Virus record (IMG/VR): IMGVR_UViG_3300027889_000009
Span: 1-56,327 of that record
Length of the DNA stretch: 56,327 bases
Origin: a virus
Reading direction: 5' to 3' (one strand)
In this document: one piece after another, positions 7,920-15,206 of the stretch
Numbering within the stretch: position 1 is the stretch's first letter
Layout: the number at the start of each line of letters is the position of its first letter
Translations under genes and position numbers: made by a program
Notes under the pieces: model-generated
The model's database searches: none
The model's input: only the letters and a program-made list of their open reading frames with translations
What the model was told of the DNA's origin: nothing

Positions 7920-8156
7920 TTACTTCAGCATCATGTGCCGCCCTTCCGGCCCACCATGCCCCCAGAAGTGCAGCGTCAATCCCACAATCGCCCACCCTAG
8001 CAGCGCGATGAACGGCACCCCCAGCAGCGGGTACTGCCGCACCCATGACGTGATGGTGCGGAAGTTGTTGGCGGACAAGAACCAGTCCAGGAGAAGCGTC
8101 AGGACGGTGGCGATGATGATGCTGACGAAAACGTAAAGGCCGGTGCTGCTGTACAC
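7920..8156 (-). CDS. Small two-helix membrane protein (holin candidate)
   Basis: The 78-residue frame starts at GTG 8156. It has two hydrophobic helices, LYVFVSIIIATVLTLLLDWF and LLGVPFIALLGWAIVGLTLH, and ends in a charged tail (GPEGRHMMLK). Size and topology fit a class II holin, but no lysin is visible nearby. It is the last gene of a run of small membrane proteins. Confidence 0.6.
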   Translation of the reverse strand: MYSSTGLYVFVSIIIATVLTLLLDWFLSANNFRTITSWVRQYPLLGVPFIALLGWAIVGLTLHFWGHGGPEGRHMMLK

Positions 8157-8159
8157 GAT

Positions 8160-8597
8160 TTACACCTTAGGAGCCAACGATTGGACTGTCTTCATTGCTG
8201 CTTCGTTTTGGTCTACCACGAGTTGCTTGGCAATATGATCGCGGTACAACGACTCTGCCGCTACTGCCGCCGCCAGGTCGTCGGGCAATCCAGTCTGTGT
8301 TGCCTTCCAACGGGTCAACTCCATGTTGCTTTTCAACTGTACTCCCATACCGCTGTTGACCAGCATGTGAACCTTGTCGAGCACTGCCGACTGTGCGTCC
8401 AGCTTGGCATCCTGAATATCAGAGCGGTTTTCAAGCGTTTTCTTCACATCGCCCACTTTGGATGCCGCCTGGCCTGCGGCTACCTTGGCGTCGTCGGCAC
8501 CGTCCTTGACCGCGTTGCGTGTCTTGGTCTGAAGGTATCCCAGGTAGCACGCCACCACGGCACCGATCAGGGCTTGCCACACGACGTCGGACATCAC
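8160..8597 (-). CDS. Membrane-anchored coiled-coil phage protein
   Basis: An N-terminal helix (WQALIGAVVACYLGYLQ) is followed by a long coiled coil. The family motif VHMLVNSGMGVQLKSNMELT sits near residue 80 and YRDHIAKQLVVDQNEA near the end. I recall this VH-LVNS-MGVQL pattern in many phage proteins next to lysis genes. A role in lysis (spanin or holin partner) is possible but unproved. Its ATG overlaps the upstream stop by 4 nt. Confidence 0.7.
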   Translation of the reverse strand: MMSDVVWQALIGAVVACYLGYLQTKTRNAVKDGADDAKVAAGQAASKVGDVKKTLENRSDIQDAKLDAQSAVLDKVHMLVNSGMGVQLKSNMELTRWKATQTGLPDDLAAAVAAESLYRDHIAKQLVVDQNEAAMKTVQSLAPKV

Positions 8598-8893
8598 TTC
8601 ACCCCGAAGAATTCCCTAGCCAACTCCAACCAATGTACGGCGTGCATGAACTTGACGCCACGTCTGCTCCGGTACTCAATCGCCGCCCGAATCCACGCGT
8701 CCTGTTCCGGAGTGTACGTCACTTCGTGGGAACCCGCTCCCGTGAATTCGGCAGCGTTCGGCGCCTCCTGCGGTGGGTGCCAACCCTGCGGCTCCGCCTT
8801 GCCAAAGATGCGCTTCCCGTGCTTGCCGGCGCAATCCTGGCACAGCTGGCTCTTGGGCTTCGCCTCTTGCTCATTGCAGCGCAAGCACAGCAT
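8594..8893 (-). CDS. Zinc-ribbon protein (99 aa)
   Basis: The start is placed at ATG 8893, directly before MLCLRCNEQEAKPKSQLCQD, a four-cysteine CxxC-x12-CxxC ribbon. The rest is an acidic/aromatic region with a C-terminal helix (FMHAVHWLELAREFFGVK). An upstream in-frame start would add a sequence that looks non-coding. Function unknown. Confidence 0.6.
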   Translation of the reverse strand: MLCLRCNEQEAKPKSQLCQDCAGKHGKRIFGKAEPQGWHPPQEAPNAAEFTGAGSHEVTYTPEQDAWIRAAIEYRSRRGVKFMHAVHWLELAREFFGVK

Positions 8894-8950
8894 TGTCCAC
8901 TCTAAAAGTGCCGGCCTTCCCACCCACTGACCGGCGAGTGGGTTTCAACC

Positions 8951-8986
8951 AGGCGGCACCGTTTGCCCTCCCTGGTGCCGCTCTCG
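8951..8986 (-). terminator. GC-rich hairpin after 8995 gene
   Basis: GCGGCACC and GGTGCCGC form an 8-bp stem right after the stop of the gene at 8995-9219. No U-tract follows, so it may be a Rho-type pause, an mRNA-stability element or a weak terminator. Confidence 0.4.
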
Positions 8987-8994
8987 CTTGTGGT

Positions 8995-9219
8995 TCACGC
9001 TATCCTGATGATGGGGTGGCCTATCAGGGCCAAAAGAAAACCGATGGCCACAAAGACCGCCAGGATGACGAGCGCCACGCGCACAATGCGCATCCACGGC
9101 TCGACGTCGGGGAACTGCCTGCTGATGTAAAAAGTCAAGAAAAACATCAGGCCAAAAATGCCGCCAACGGCCAGGAGCCAGATGAAGATCCGCACCACTT
9201 CGTCTATACTGAGTACCAT
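8995..9219 (-). CDS. Small two-helix membrane protein (74 aa)
   Basis: Two hydrophobic helices (IFIWLLAVGGIFGLMFFLTF and IVRVALVILAVFVAIGFLLA) flank a short charged loop (ISRQFPDVEPWMR). The size matches small holins and other phage inner-membrane proteins. It lies 12 nt downstream of its neighbour. Confidence 0.6.
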   Translation of the reverse strand: MVLSIDEVVRIFIWLLAVGGIFGLMFFLTFYISRQFPDVEPWMRIVRVALVILAVFVAIGFLLALIGHPIIRIA

Positions 9220-9231
9220 TGCCGCACCCTT

Positions 9232-9624
9232 TCAGTTAGCCAAACCCGCCACCTGCACCACTTCCTCCTCCGTGGCGCTCCCCGCCGTCGCCAGCACGGA
9301 TCGGCACATCGCGTCACCGTTAAACTTCAGGAACGCCCCCAGTCCGTAGTCTTCCCTGAGCGGCGTGGCAATCTGCCGCCGCACGAACAGGTAGGCGCCC
9401 AGTGTGTTGGCCTTGGCGCCGGCAATAACCCCCGCTGGCGTCGGCGCCACCGGGCACAACCCACCGGCACCGCCGCCCAGGAACGCTTGCAGGGCCGCCA
9501 GGGCAGCTTGCAGGAGCGCCGCCCAGATGCCGGGCGGCAGCGCGCCCACGCGGCCGCCGGCAATCTCGTAGTTTGACTCCAGCTTCATCGAGATCGTCTG
9601 GAGGAAGTCGGTCGCGTCGGCCAT
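9232..9624 (-). CDS. Phage protein with Gly/Ala-rich hydrophobic core (130 aa)
   Basis: ATG 9624 has AAGGA at good spacing. The N-terminus (MADATDFLQTISMKLESNYE) is soluble. Residues 30-60 are Ala/Gly-rich and could be amphipathic or membrane-active (LLQAALAALQAFLGGGAGG). The C-terminal half contains TLGAYLFVRRQIATPLREDY. I do not recognise the family. Confidence 0.6.
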   Translation of the reverse strand: MADATDFLQTISMKLESNYEIAGGRVGALPPGIWAALLQAALAALQAFLGGGAGGLCPVAPTPAGVIAGAKANTLGAYLFVRRQIATPLREDYGLGAFLKFNGDAMCRSVLATAGSATEEEVVQVAGLAN

Positions 9625-9643
9625 TGGCGTTGTCCTTGGGTGA

Positions 9644-9799
9644 TTAAAAATCGTTGCTTCTGTGGTCGAGCACCAGCGCGTACACAAAAAGCGACAGGTT
9701 CCACATGGCCCACACAGGCCAGTAGATGACGTTGCAAACCGGGCGCCCGATGGCCAGCAAATCCGGTATGCCCGTGCTGGTTCGTGGAAAGTGAATCAC
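9644..9799 (-). CDS. Small membrane protein (51 aa)
   Basis: The start is GTG 9799-9797, whose TG is shared with the TGA stop of the upstream gene (GTGA coupling). AGGA lies 9 nt upstream. The product has a helix rich in aromatic residues (NVIYWPVWAMWNLSLFVYAL), then LDHRSNDF. It is a further member of the local set of tiny membrane proteins; function unknown. Confidence 0.6.
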   Translation of the reverse strand: MIHFPRTSTGIPDLLAIGRPVCNVIYWPVWAMWNLSLFVYALVLDHRSNDF

Positions 9800-10521
9800 G
9801 CAACCGTCCTTTTCTTCTTGGGTAAGAATCTCTCCAGCATGCCCACAAGCCGCACGGCCACTTCATGCGGTTCCTCGGCTTGCTCGACCAGTGCGATGCA
9901 CATTTCGGCCACGTCACCGGGAGAAGCCTTGGCAACGGCCTTGGTCAGCGACTCCTGGAAAGACCGATCCTCCTGTTCGGCGCGGCGTTTTTGAAAAGAC
10001 GATTGCCGCGAATACGGGCTTTTGTGCGTGTTGAGCACTTCGCCCATCGTCTTGATTACGCCCCAATTTTCGCTGACCGCACGCCGAAAAAGCGTCTTGG
10101 CCCGTTTCTCGTCGCCTTCCTTTATCCGCCAGGTTTCATGGGAGGATACGTTCTCGACTTCGTTGTTGCGTGTTCCCCGGCAGCGCTCGATGAACACCTG
10201 GAAATAGCGGATGGCAGCATGCGAGATCGTGCTTGAGGACAGGTCACAGCCAAGCAACTCGGCGGCCTGCGACGTAATTATCAATTCCCTGATAGTTTTG
10301 CACGATACGTCCAATGATTCAGCGGCTACCTGGATCGCTCGCTTCCGAGTTAGCGACTTTTTGAGCCGCGTCCACGGAGGCATGCCGTCGCCTTCCTTGA
10401 GGAAGGCCAGCACGAAATCGTGAAGCGTGTGCCCCACGGCCAGCAGCGTATCGCGGTGGTTGCGTTCGCCGCTTTGAAAGCGGACCTTGGCTTGCTGGAG
10501 CAACTCGGATGAAGTTGTCAT
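9796..10521 (-). CDS. Predicted DNA-binding phage protein (241 aa)
   Basis: The start at ATG 10521 (MTTSSELLQQAK) follows a GGGGGA motif. A longer frame is rejected because its first 31 residues lie inside the upstream gene and are low in coding character. A helix-turn-helix-like stretch, RAIQVAAESLDVSCKTIREL, occurs near residue 70. The C-terminus is basic (ERFLPKKKRTVA). The regulatory role is inferred. Confidence 0.6.
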   Translation of the reverse strand: MTTSSELLQQAKVRFQSGERNHRDTLLAVGHTLHDFVLAFLKEGDGMPPWTRLKKSLTRKRAIQVAAESLDVSCKTIRELIITSQAAELLGCDLSSSTISHAAIRYFQVFIERCRGTRNNEVENVSSHETWRIKEGDEKRAKTLFRRAVSENWGVIKTMGEVLNTHKSPYSRQSSFQKRRAEQEDRSFQESLTKAVAKASPGDVAEMCIALVEQAEEPHEVAVRLVGMLERFLPKKKRTVA

Positions 10522-10523
10522 CG

Positions 10524-10871
10524 TCAATCCCCCGTCGATGCCGAGCGCTGCACCGCCACGTTGCCATTCGTCAGTACCGCGTTGCCGCCGTTGTCCACGC
10601 GCCGCACTTCCCAATACTGGTCACCCACGGGGAACGTCAGCGTTGTCAACCGTGGGATGCTGACCTGAAACTGCCCCATCGGCGCGTTGGTGATGGTCAC
10701 TGCAATTGTAGCAGGACTCGATGCCGTCGATGCCAGCACCGAACCACCCGGCCTGTCCGTCACCGTGGCGGCGATGGTCCATCCTGTGATGTCGATGGGG
10801 GACGGCACCACGGTACAGTTGCATTGGATGTCTTCCCCTTGGAAGAATACCAGTGGGTTGTAGATGCTCAT
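10524..10871 (-). CDS. Ig-like/BppU-type virion protein (115 aa)
   Basis: The protein begins FFQGEDIQCNCTVVPSPIDI, followed by GWTIAATVTDRPGG and YWEVRRVDNGG. This matches the beta-sandwich pattern at the N-terminus of siphophage baseplate or fibre proteins (BppU_N-like), where it attaches fibres to the virion. It ends 2 nt before the next gene and overlaps the repeat protein upstream by 4 nt, so it is probably a structural partner of that protein. Confidence 0.6.
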   Translation of the reverse strand: MSIYNPLVFFQGEDIQCNCTVVPSPIDITGWTIAATVTDRPGGSVLASTASSPATIAVTITNAPMGQFQVSIPRLTTLTFPVGDQYWEVRRVDNGGNAVLTNGNVAVQRSASTGD

Positions 10872-11875
10872 TGTGGTGGATCCACTTCAAGGTTGAACAA
10901 GTTGCCTTGACTGACTCGCAGTTTGAATATCACCTTGGCACTTGATATGGGAACCGGCAATTCCAGGTTCAGGCCATGCACGAAGAATTGATTCTCCTGC
11001 GGTTGTCTCGGCAGCATCGGCAGCGGCCAGTCCAGCTGGTAGAACGGCTCTGGTGGAGCAACGTAGGTCGTCGTCGTCAGTAAGTTGGGCGGCGGCTCTG
11101 GCTGTATCGGATAACGGGGCCGCAATGGCAGCGGCCATTCGGTCAGATGGAACGGCGGCGCCGGCGCGACGTAGAACGTGGTCGTCAACAGATTGGGCGG
11201 GTCGGTGATTATCGGGTATCGCGGACGCATCGGGTTCGGCCAATCCACCTGATGGAACGGCGCGAATACAAAGAGCGTCGTGAGTAGATTTGGCGGCGAT
11301 TCTGGCTGAATCGGATAGCGTGGACGTTGGGGATTTGGCCAATCCAGTTGGTAGAAAGGCGACGGTGGCGCAACGAAGTCTACCGTCGTCAGCAGGTTGG
11401 GCGGATCTGAAAGTATGGGATAGCGCTGTCGCTGCGGCAGCGGCCAGTCTGTTTGGTAAAACGGGGCGGCTGGTGGAACAAAGAATGTCGTCGTCAGCAG
11501 ATTGGGCGGCAAGTCTGGCTGAACTGTGTTTCGCCGTGGCGGATTCGGCCAATCTGATTGCGAGAATGGCGCTGGAACCGCAGCACCCAGCACCATGTTG
11601 CTGTAGTTGAATACGGTCAGGCTTCGTGGACGAACTGGTGGATTCGGCCAATCGTAGACTGGTGCCTGCCCAGCAGCACCGAAGAATTGGTCCTGTCCTA
11701 TCAACTGGACGTTGGCGCCGCGAATGAATCCACGGTTCTCTTGCGGTTGCGAAGGTACGCGGGGATTCGGCCAATCTGCCTGCACGAAGGGCATCGCAGT
11801 AGATGCCAGTGTCGTGACAAGCAGATTGGATTGCTCGAACCACTGGTAAAACCTTCGCCGCCACGGGGTTGCCAC
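10868..11875 (-). CDS. Tandem DWPxP-repeat virion-like protein
   Basis: This 335-residue protein is made of about eight units built on PFxQxDWPxPxRPRYPI and PPNLLTT, roughly 33-38 residues each. The middle five are very alike and the ends diverged. No enzyme motif is present. The Pro/Asn/Trp pattern suggests an extended filament or whisker, as in minor phage structural proteins I recall. The homing nuclease gene ends exactly 1 nt before its start codon. Confidence 0.7.
   Translation of the reverse strand: MATPWRRRFYQWFEQSNLLVTTLASTAMPFVQADWPNPRVPSQPQENRGFIRGANVQLIGQDQFFGAAGQAPVYDWPNPPVRPRSLTVFNYSNMVLGAAVPAPFSQSDWPNPPRRNTVQPDLPPNLLTTTFFVPPAAPFYQTDWPLPQRQRYPILSDPPNLLTTVDFVAPPSPFYQLDWPNPQRPRYPIQPESPPNLLTTLFVFAPFHQVDWPNPMRPRYPIITDPPNLLTTTFYVAPAPPFHLTEWPLPLRPRYPIQPEPPPNLLTTTTYVAPPEPFYQLDWPLPMLPRQPQENQFFVHGLNLELPVPISSAKVIFKLRVSQGNLFNLEVDPPQ
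10990..11600 (-). repeat. Coding tandem repeats, about 105-110 bp unit
   Basis: The DNA shows the same periodicity as the protein: blocks such as CAGATTGGGCGG and GGCCAATC recur roughly every 105-110 nt on the plus strand. Near-identity of the middle units suggests recent unequal recombination or replication slippage. Confidence 0.65.
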
Positions 11876-12802
11876 CTATACCTCGCTGGCTACTCGCTTT
11901 GCTTTTTTTCGCTCGTTGCGGCACGTTCGGCATTCAATCTTGCCCGAATTCGTGACGCGTAAATGAACATCATCGCGGGGATGACCGTTTGGACAATGTG
12001 TTGTTCTTTTCGCCTTCAATGTTGCACTGATTCTTGCTCGCACATCATCAGTCATCCTGTCGCACTGTGGAATCAGTGGCCTGCCAAGGTTTGCAGCATA
12101 CTCTTCCCTCTTTCGTGCGATGGACTCTTCCCGTTGTTCTGGCGTCCTGGCCGCACGACGTTGGCGTGCCTGTTCCTTGGTTATTTCACGACGGGAACGG
12201 TCGTACTCTCGTTTTTCTTCCCGGTGCGCTTCTGCATAAGCACGCATGGCTTCGGCTGTCATGTGTTTCGTGCGCTCATAGTAATTATTAGCCCTTGCTC
12301 GGCGAGTTTCCTGTTGCTCCGGTGTTTCGCTGGCATAGACAGATTTAACGCGAATCGTGTTGCATGTCCGACATATGCGTTTACTTTTGGCGTTGCTATA
12401 AGTGTTCGCCTCCGTGTATTCGTGCCCCTTTGGACAGTGGGTAATCAGGGCGGCGCGGGCGCCGTGAATCGCTTTCGCTCTCTCAAGTTGCTCCGGCGTG
12501 TATTTGGATCCTTCTCTTGACCGTGCCTTTGGACACACATTGAACACTGGCTTGGCGGTGTCCAGGTAATGTTGCTCTCTGGCAAGCAAGTCGGCCTTGT
12601 CACATTCCTCAACGACCACGAATGCAAAAGCATCCTCACCGTGTTTGCTCCAAGAATTTTGCAAGCGCGGCGAGTGATGCTTGCCATTTCGCAACAACTT
12701 TCGATGCTGGTGCCATCGGCTTTTGATGCGCTTGCTGCTACCGATGTACCTATTGCTGGTTCCTGTCTGTTCAATGGCGTAGATGCCACACTTCTGTTGC
12801 AT
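11876..12802 (-). CDS. GIY-YIG homing endonuclease
   Basis: The N-terminal 90 residues form a GIY-YIG nuclease domain: CGIYAIEQTGTSNRYIGSSK, a catalytic Arg in RWHQHRKLLR, and LAREQHYLDTAKPVFNV carrying the metal-binding Glu. The C-terminal part has two Zn modules of the form HCPxGH...CRTC (THCPKGHEYTE...ICRTCN and THCPNGHPRDD...CRTCRNERKK) separated by a charged helix (EEKREYDRSRREITKEQARQ). It is inserted between virion genes, as expected for a mobile nuclease. Confidence 0.9.
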   Translation of the reverse strand: MQQKCGIYAIEQTGTSNRYIGSSKRIKSRWHQHRKLLRNGKHHSPRLQNSWSKHGEDAFAFVVVEECDKADLLAREQHYLDTAKPVFNVCPKARSREGSKYTPEQLERAKAIHGARAALITHCPKGHEYTEANTYSNAKSKRICRTCNTIRVKSVYASETPEQQETRRARANNYYERTKHMTAEAMRAYAEAHREEKREYDRSRREITKEQARQRRAARTPEQREESIARKREEYAANLGRPLIPQCDRMTDDVRARISATLKAKRTTHCPNGHPRDDVHLRVTNSGKIECRTCRNERKKAKRVASEV

Positions 12803-12848
12803 GATAATCCCCCTTGAAGACTATCATGCAACAAAGTCGCATCGTTGG

Positions 12849-13415
12849 CTATACGAAAGCCGAAAATGACGCAAGTGCGGCAACACCAACGCTTAACAGC
12901 AAAGCCAGCGGCTCATATACAAGGTGACTGCCGAGCAAACCGGGCGTGCCCCCTGTAAAAGCTGACAGCGACACTTCACCGAACGACGCGGCGTTTCCGA
13001 GCATGCGGAACTCGCCGCCGGGTGGCGCCACCCAGCGCACGATGCCGCCGAAAGCGTTGAAGGACAATTGCAGGCGCGCTCCGGTGGTCGATGGTACTGC
13101 CCGCTTGGGTTCCGTTGTCGCCGTGTCAAAGGCGACAGGTGGAGCGCCCAGCGCCGCCGTTGCCGGATCGAGTGGTCCTGTGCCAGATCCAGAGTTGGCG
13201 ATTGAAAGCGTGGCGCCGACGGTGCTATCACGGGCGAGTACCATGAAGGTGGGCGCTGATGCACCAGCTTGGCCACCCATGTATACTTCCTGGACGTCGA
13301 TGCGCTGCGTTGTTGAGCCACCCTGGAGTGCCATGTAGCCAGCCGCGGTAAAATTGGCATTGTCCGCAACGGCGGTCGGCGTCCAGGTTGATGATGCGTA
13401 GGTCCACTTTGCCAT
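12849..13415 (-). CDS. Beta-rich phage structural protein (188 aa)
   Basis: The 188-residue protein has a set of motifs I recall from many siphophages: GYMALQGGSTTQRIDVQEVY, GGQAGASAPTFMVLARDSTV and LGNAASFGEVSLSAFTGG. The family is all-beta and usually lies among tail-fibre or capsid-surface genes, as here. The last 20 residues are hydrophobic (LALLLSVGVAALASFSAFV). Confidence 0.7.
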   Translation of the reverse strand: MAKWTYASSTWTPTAVADNANFTAAGYMALQGGSTTQRIDVQEVYMGGQAGASAPTFMVLARDSTVGATLSIANSGSGTGPLDPATAALGAPPVAFDTATTEPKRAVPSTTGARLQLSFNAFGGIVRWVAPPGGEFRMLGNAASFGEVSLSAFTGGTPGLLGSHLVYEPLALLLSVGVAALASFSAFV

Positions 13416-13418
13416 TGT

Positions 13419-13835
13419 TCACTCTCCAAGGATAAGGGGCGATTTTGGTACGGTTAAGGATACTTTTGTCAACAAGGGCGACAGGTTAGGCAAACAAGTC
13501 ACTGGAATGCCCTTATCTTCAAGCCGAGAATTGTGCTCCTGCACAAAGTCCAGCAGTTTATCGATGCTGCAACAAACGCCGGTTTGCGCCATTGCAACCG
13601 CGCACACATCGCAGACATACGCATCACATCTGGGACAATATTCCCGCGCCCGCGTGCGCAATGGGTTAAGGATGACACAGGACGAACAATGTGCGCACGT
13701 CACCGTGGCGAACTCACCCCTTTTGTCAGCGCCAACGGCAGGGCCAGCTATGCCCGCAGCGTGCAGCATCTCAGGCGTGAGACCTGGACTAAACGTGTGG
13801 TCAATTAGTAAATAGCCTTCACGTTTTGTTGACAT
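13419..13835 (-). CDS. Phage zinc-finger protein (138 aa)
   Basis: The opening STKREGYLLIDHTFSPGLT and the Zn core CAHCSSCVILNPLRTRAREY then CPRCDAYVCDVC match a common phage family in which the usual sequence is GYLLIDHRASPGL. At least three Cys pairs are present, probably binding two Zn ions. It is consistently found among virion morphogenesis genes; its exact role is unknown. Confidence 0.8.
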   Translation of the reverse strand: MSTKREGYLLIDHTFSPGLTPEMLHAAGIAGPAVGADKRGEFATVTCAHCSSCVILNPLRTRAREYCPRCDAYVCDVCAVAMAQTGVCCSIDKLLDFVQEHNSRLEDKGIPVTCLPNLSPLLTKVSLTVPKSPLILGE

Positions 13836-13851
13836 AATTACCTCAAGTCGG

Positions 13852-13872
13852 TTCCAATGGATTCTATTGGAA
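13852..13872. promoter_or_regulatory. Inverted repeat between virion genes
   Basis: TTCCAAT and ATTGGAA form a 7-bp hairpin with a 7-nt loop just after the stop of the 13878-15203 gene. There is no U-tract; it may be an mRNA processing or stability element. Confidence 0.4.
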
Positions 13873-13877
13873 AGGAC

Positions 13878-15203
13878 TTACCAATAGTGTTCCAGCATCA
13901 TGTTGGTAGCATCTTCGTAACCGGGTTGTGGATTAGCTGGTACTGAATACGGAACCAACCCATACCCCGCAATTGCCCAAGCTGCCGTTATTGCTATGTT
14001 GTCCCACTGCATCGTAACGACAGTAGATGCCGGCACAAGTCCCTCGTCCGAATTTGCCCCATTTCCTAGAGTACCGAACACGATGTTGCGGCTGATCTGA
14101 CCAGTATGTGCGGTAACCGCCGACGATTGACCGGCAGCAACAGCTGAATGAACAGTGTCCTTATCGGCGACAGTGGTGATGTTCACCGTCGCGGGAGTGG
14201 CAACACCTGAATTTATTCCGCTATTGCCGGCAAAGGCTTCTGTTGGCGTGGATGGAGTGACGTTGTAGTAACTGGCAGCCGTGCCGGCGCTTGCCACCGA
14301 AGCGGAGAGGGTAACGGCGATGGTATGCGTACCAGTCGCTGGAGCAACCAGACCCCAGCACTCCACCCGTCCCGTTCCACTGACTACGTTCTGGGCACCT
14401 ATCAAGCTGAGCGATACACTGTTGTAAGTGACGCCTGTAACCGTGGTGCCGGGCACAGAAAATATCTCCACGTCCACGGCTAGAAAACCGTTGGCCCCGG
14501 TGCAGGTGTGCATCCACGTATAGGAAGACGACGCAGACTGATAACCAGAATTGGAAGCTGCATCGAACGGAGCACCTATCGGGTTAAATGGAGCGTCACC
14601 GTCCCAAACAATGCCGCCGTGCAGCGTCATCGTGTCGCTGTTGCCGCTGCCGTCCACCGTCGTCGTATTCCCCGGACCTTCGGTAAGTTCCCACAGGCCC
14701 AGCAGACTGCCCAAAGTGTTTGGGTTCAATGTCCCGTTGTAGATGTTCGCCGCCTGCGTGCTGCTCAGGGCGGTTGACGTGGCGAAGATGTCCCACAACT
14801 TTCCACTAAAGAAGAAGGAAGAGCTGGTTGACTGGCCAAAATTGCCGACACTATGATGCGTTGTATCCACAGCCCTTGAACTGGTGATTTCAGAAACACC
14901 GTTCAGGTACACCACCTGAGTGCCAGCGTTGGCCACAGCGACCACGTTGTACCAAACCCCGGTCGTCAGTACCGTGGTGCCATTATCGACGTTGGAGCCG
15001 TCCCACCCCATTTCGAGCACGTTGCCGCTTGTGACTCGCACGCTAAGGTATCCGTCCTGACAATAAATGAATTGCAAGACTCCCAGAGCGCTTAGCTTGA
15101 ACCAAAAGCCGAGAGTCAGTGTGGTACTGCTGAATATACCGCCATTGGCCAGCGATGTGTACTGGTTGCTGGCTGCGACAAAGTCTAGGCTATACCGTGC
15201 CAT
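13878..15203 (-). CDS. LamG/lectin-type receptor-binding virion protein
   Basis: Residues 1-180 match a LamG/concanavalin jelly roll: LTLGFWFKLSALG, GVWYNVVAVANAGTQVVYLN, SGKLWDIFATSTALSSTQA and GSLLGLWELTEG. Residues ~205-420 are a second beta domain (TGVTYNSVSLSLIGAQN, GTHTIAVTLSASVASAG) ending in EHYW. Such proteins bind glycans at the tip or side of the tail. It follows the large exported propeller protein with a 3-nt gap. Start ATG 15203. Confidence 0.75.
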   Translation of the reverse strand: MARYSLDFVAASNQYTSLANGGIFSSTTLTLGFWFKLSALGVLQFIYCQDGYLSVRVTSGNVLEMGWDGSNVDNGTTVLTTGVWYNVVAVANAGTQVVYLNGVSEITSSRAVDTTHHSVGNFGQSTSSSFFFSGKLWDIFATSTALSSTQAANIYNGTLNPNTLGSLLGLWELTEGPGNTTTVDGSGNSDTMTLHGGIVWDGDAPFNPIGAPFDAASNSGYQSASSSYTWMHTCTGANGFLAVDVEIFSVPGTTVTGVTYNSVSLSLIGAQNVVSGTGRVECWGLVAPATGTHTIAVTLSASVASAGTAASYYNVTPSTPTEAFAGNSGINSGVATPATVNITTVADKDTVHSAVAAGQSSAVTAHTGQISRNIVFGTLGNGANSDEGLVPASTVVTMQWDNIAITAAWAIAGYGLVPYSVPANPQPGYEDATNMMLEHYW

Positions 15204-15206
15204 CAG

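Noticed and set aside
9796-10614. Longer start of the 241-residue DNA-binding protein
   Set aside because: The extra residues lie within the upstream structural gene and lack coding character; ATG 10521 has a Shine-Dalgarno.
11963-12520. Plus-strand frame of 185 codons
   Set aside because: It is antisense to the GIY-YIG nuclease, whose motifs are unmistakable.
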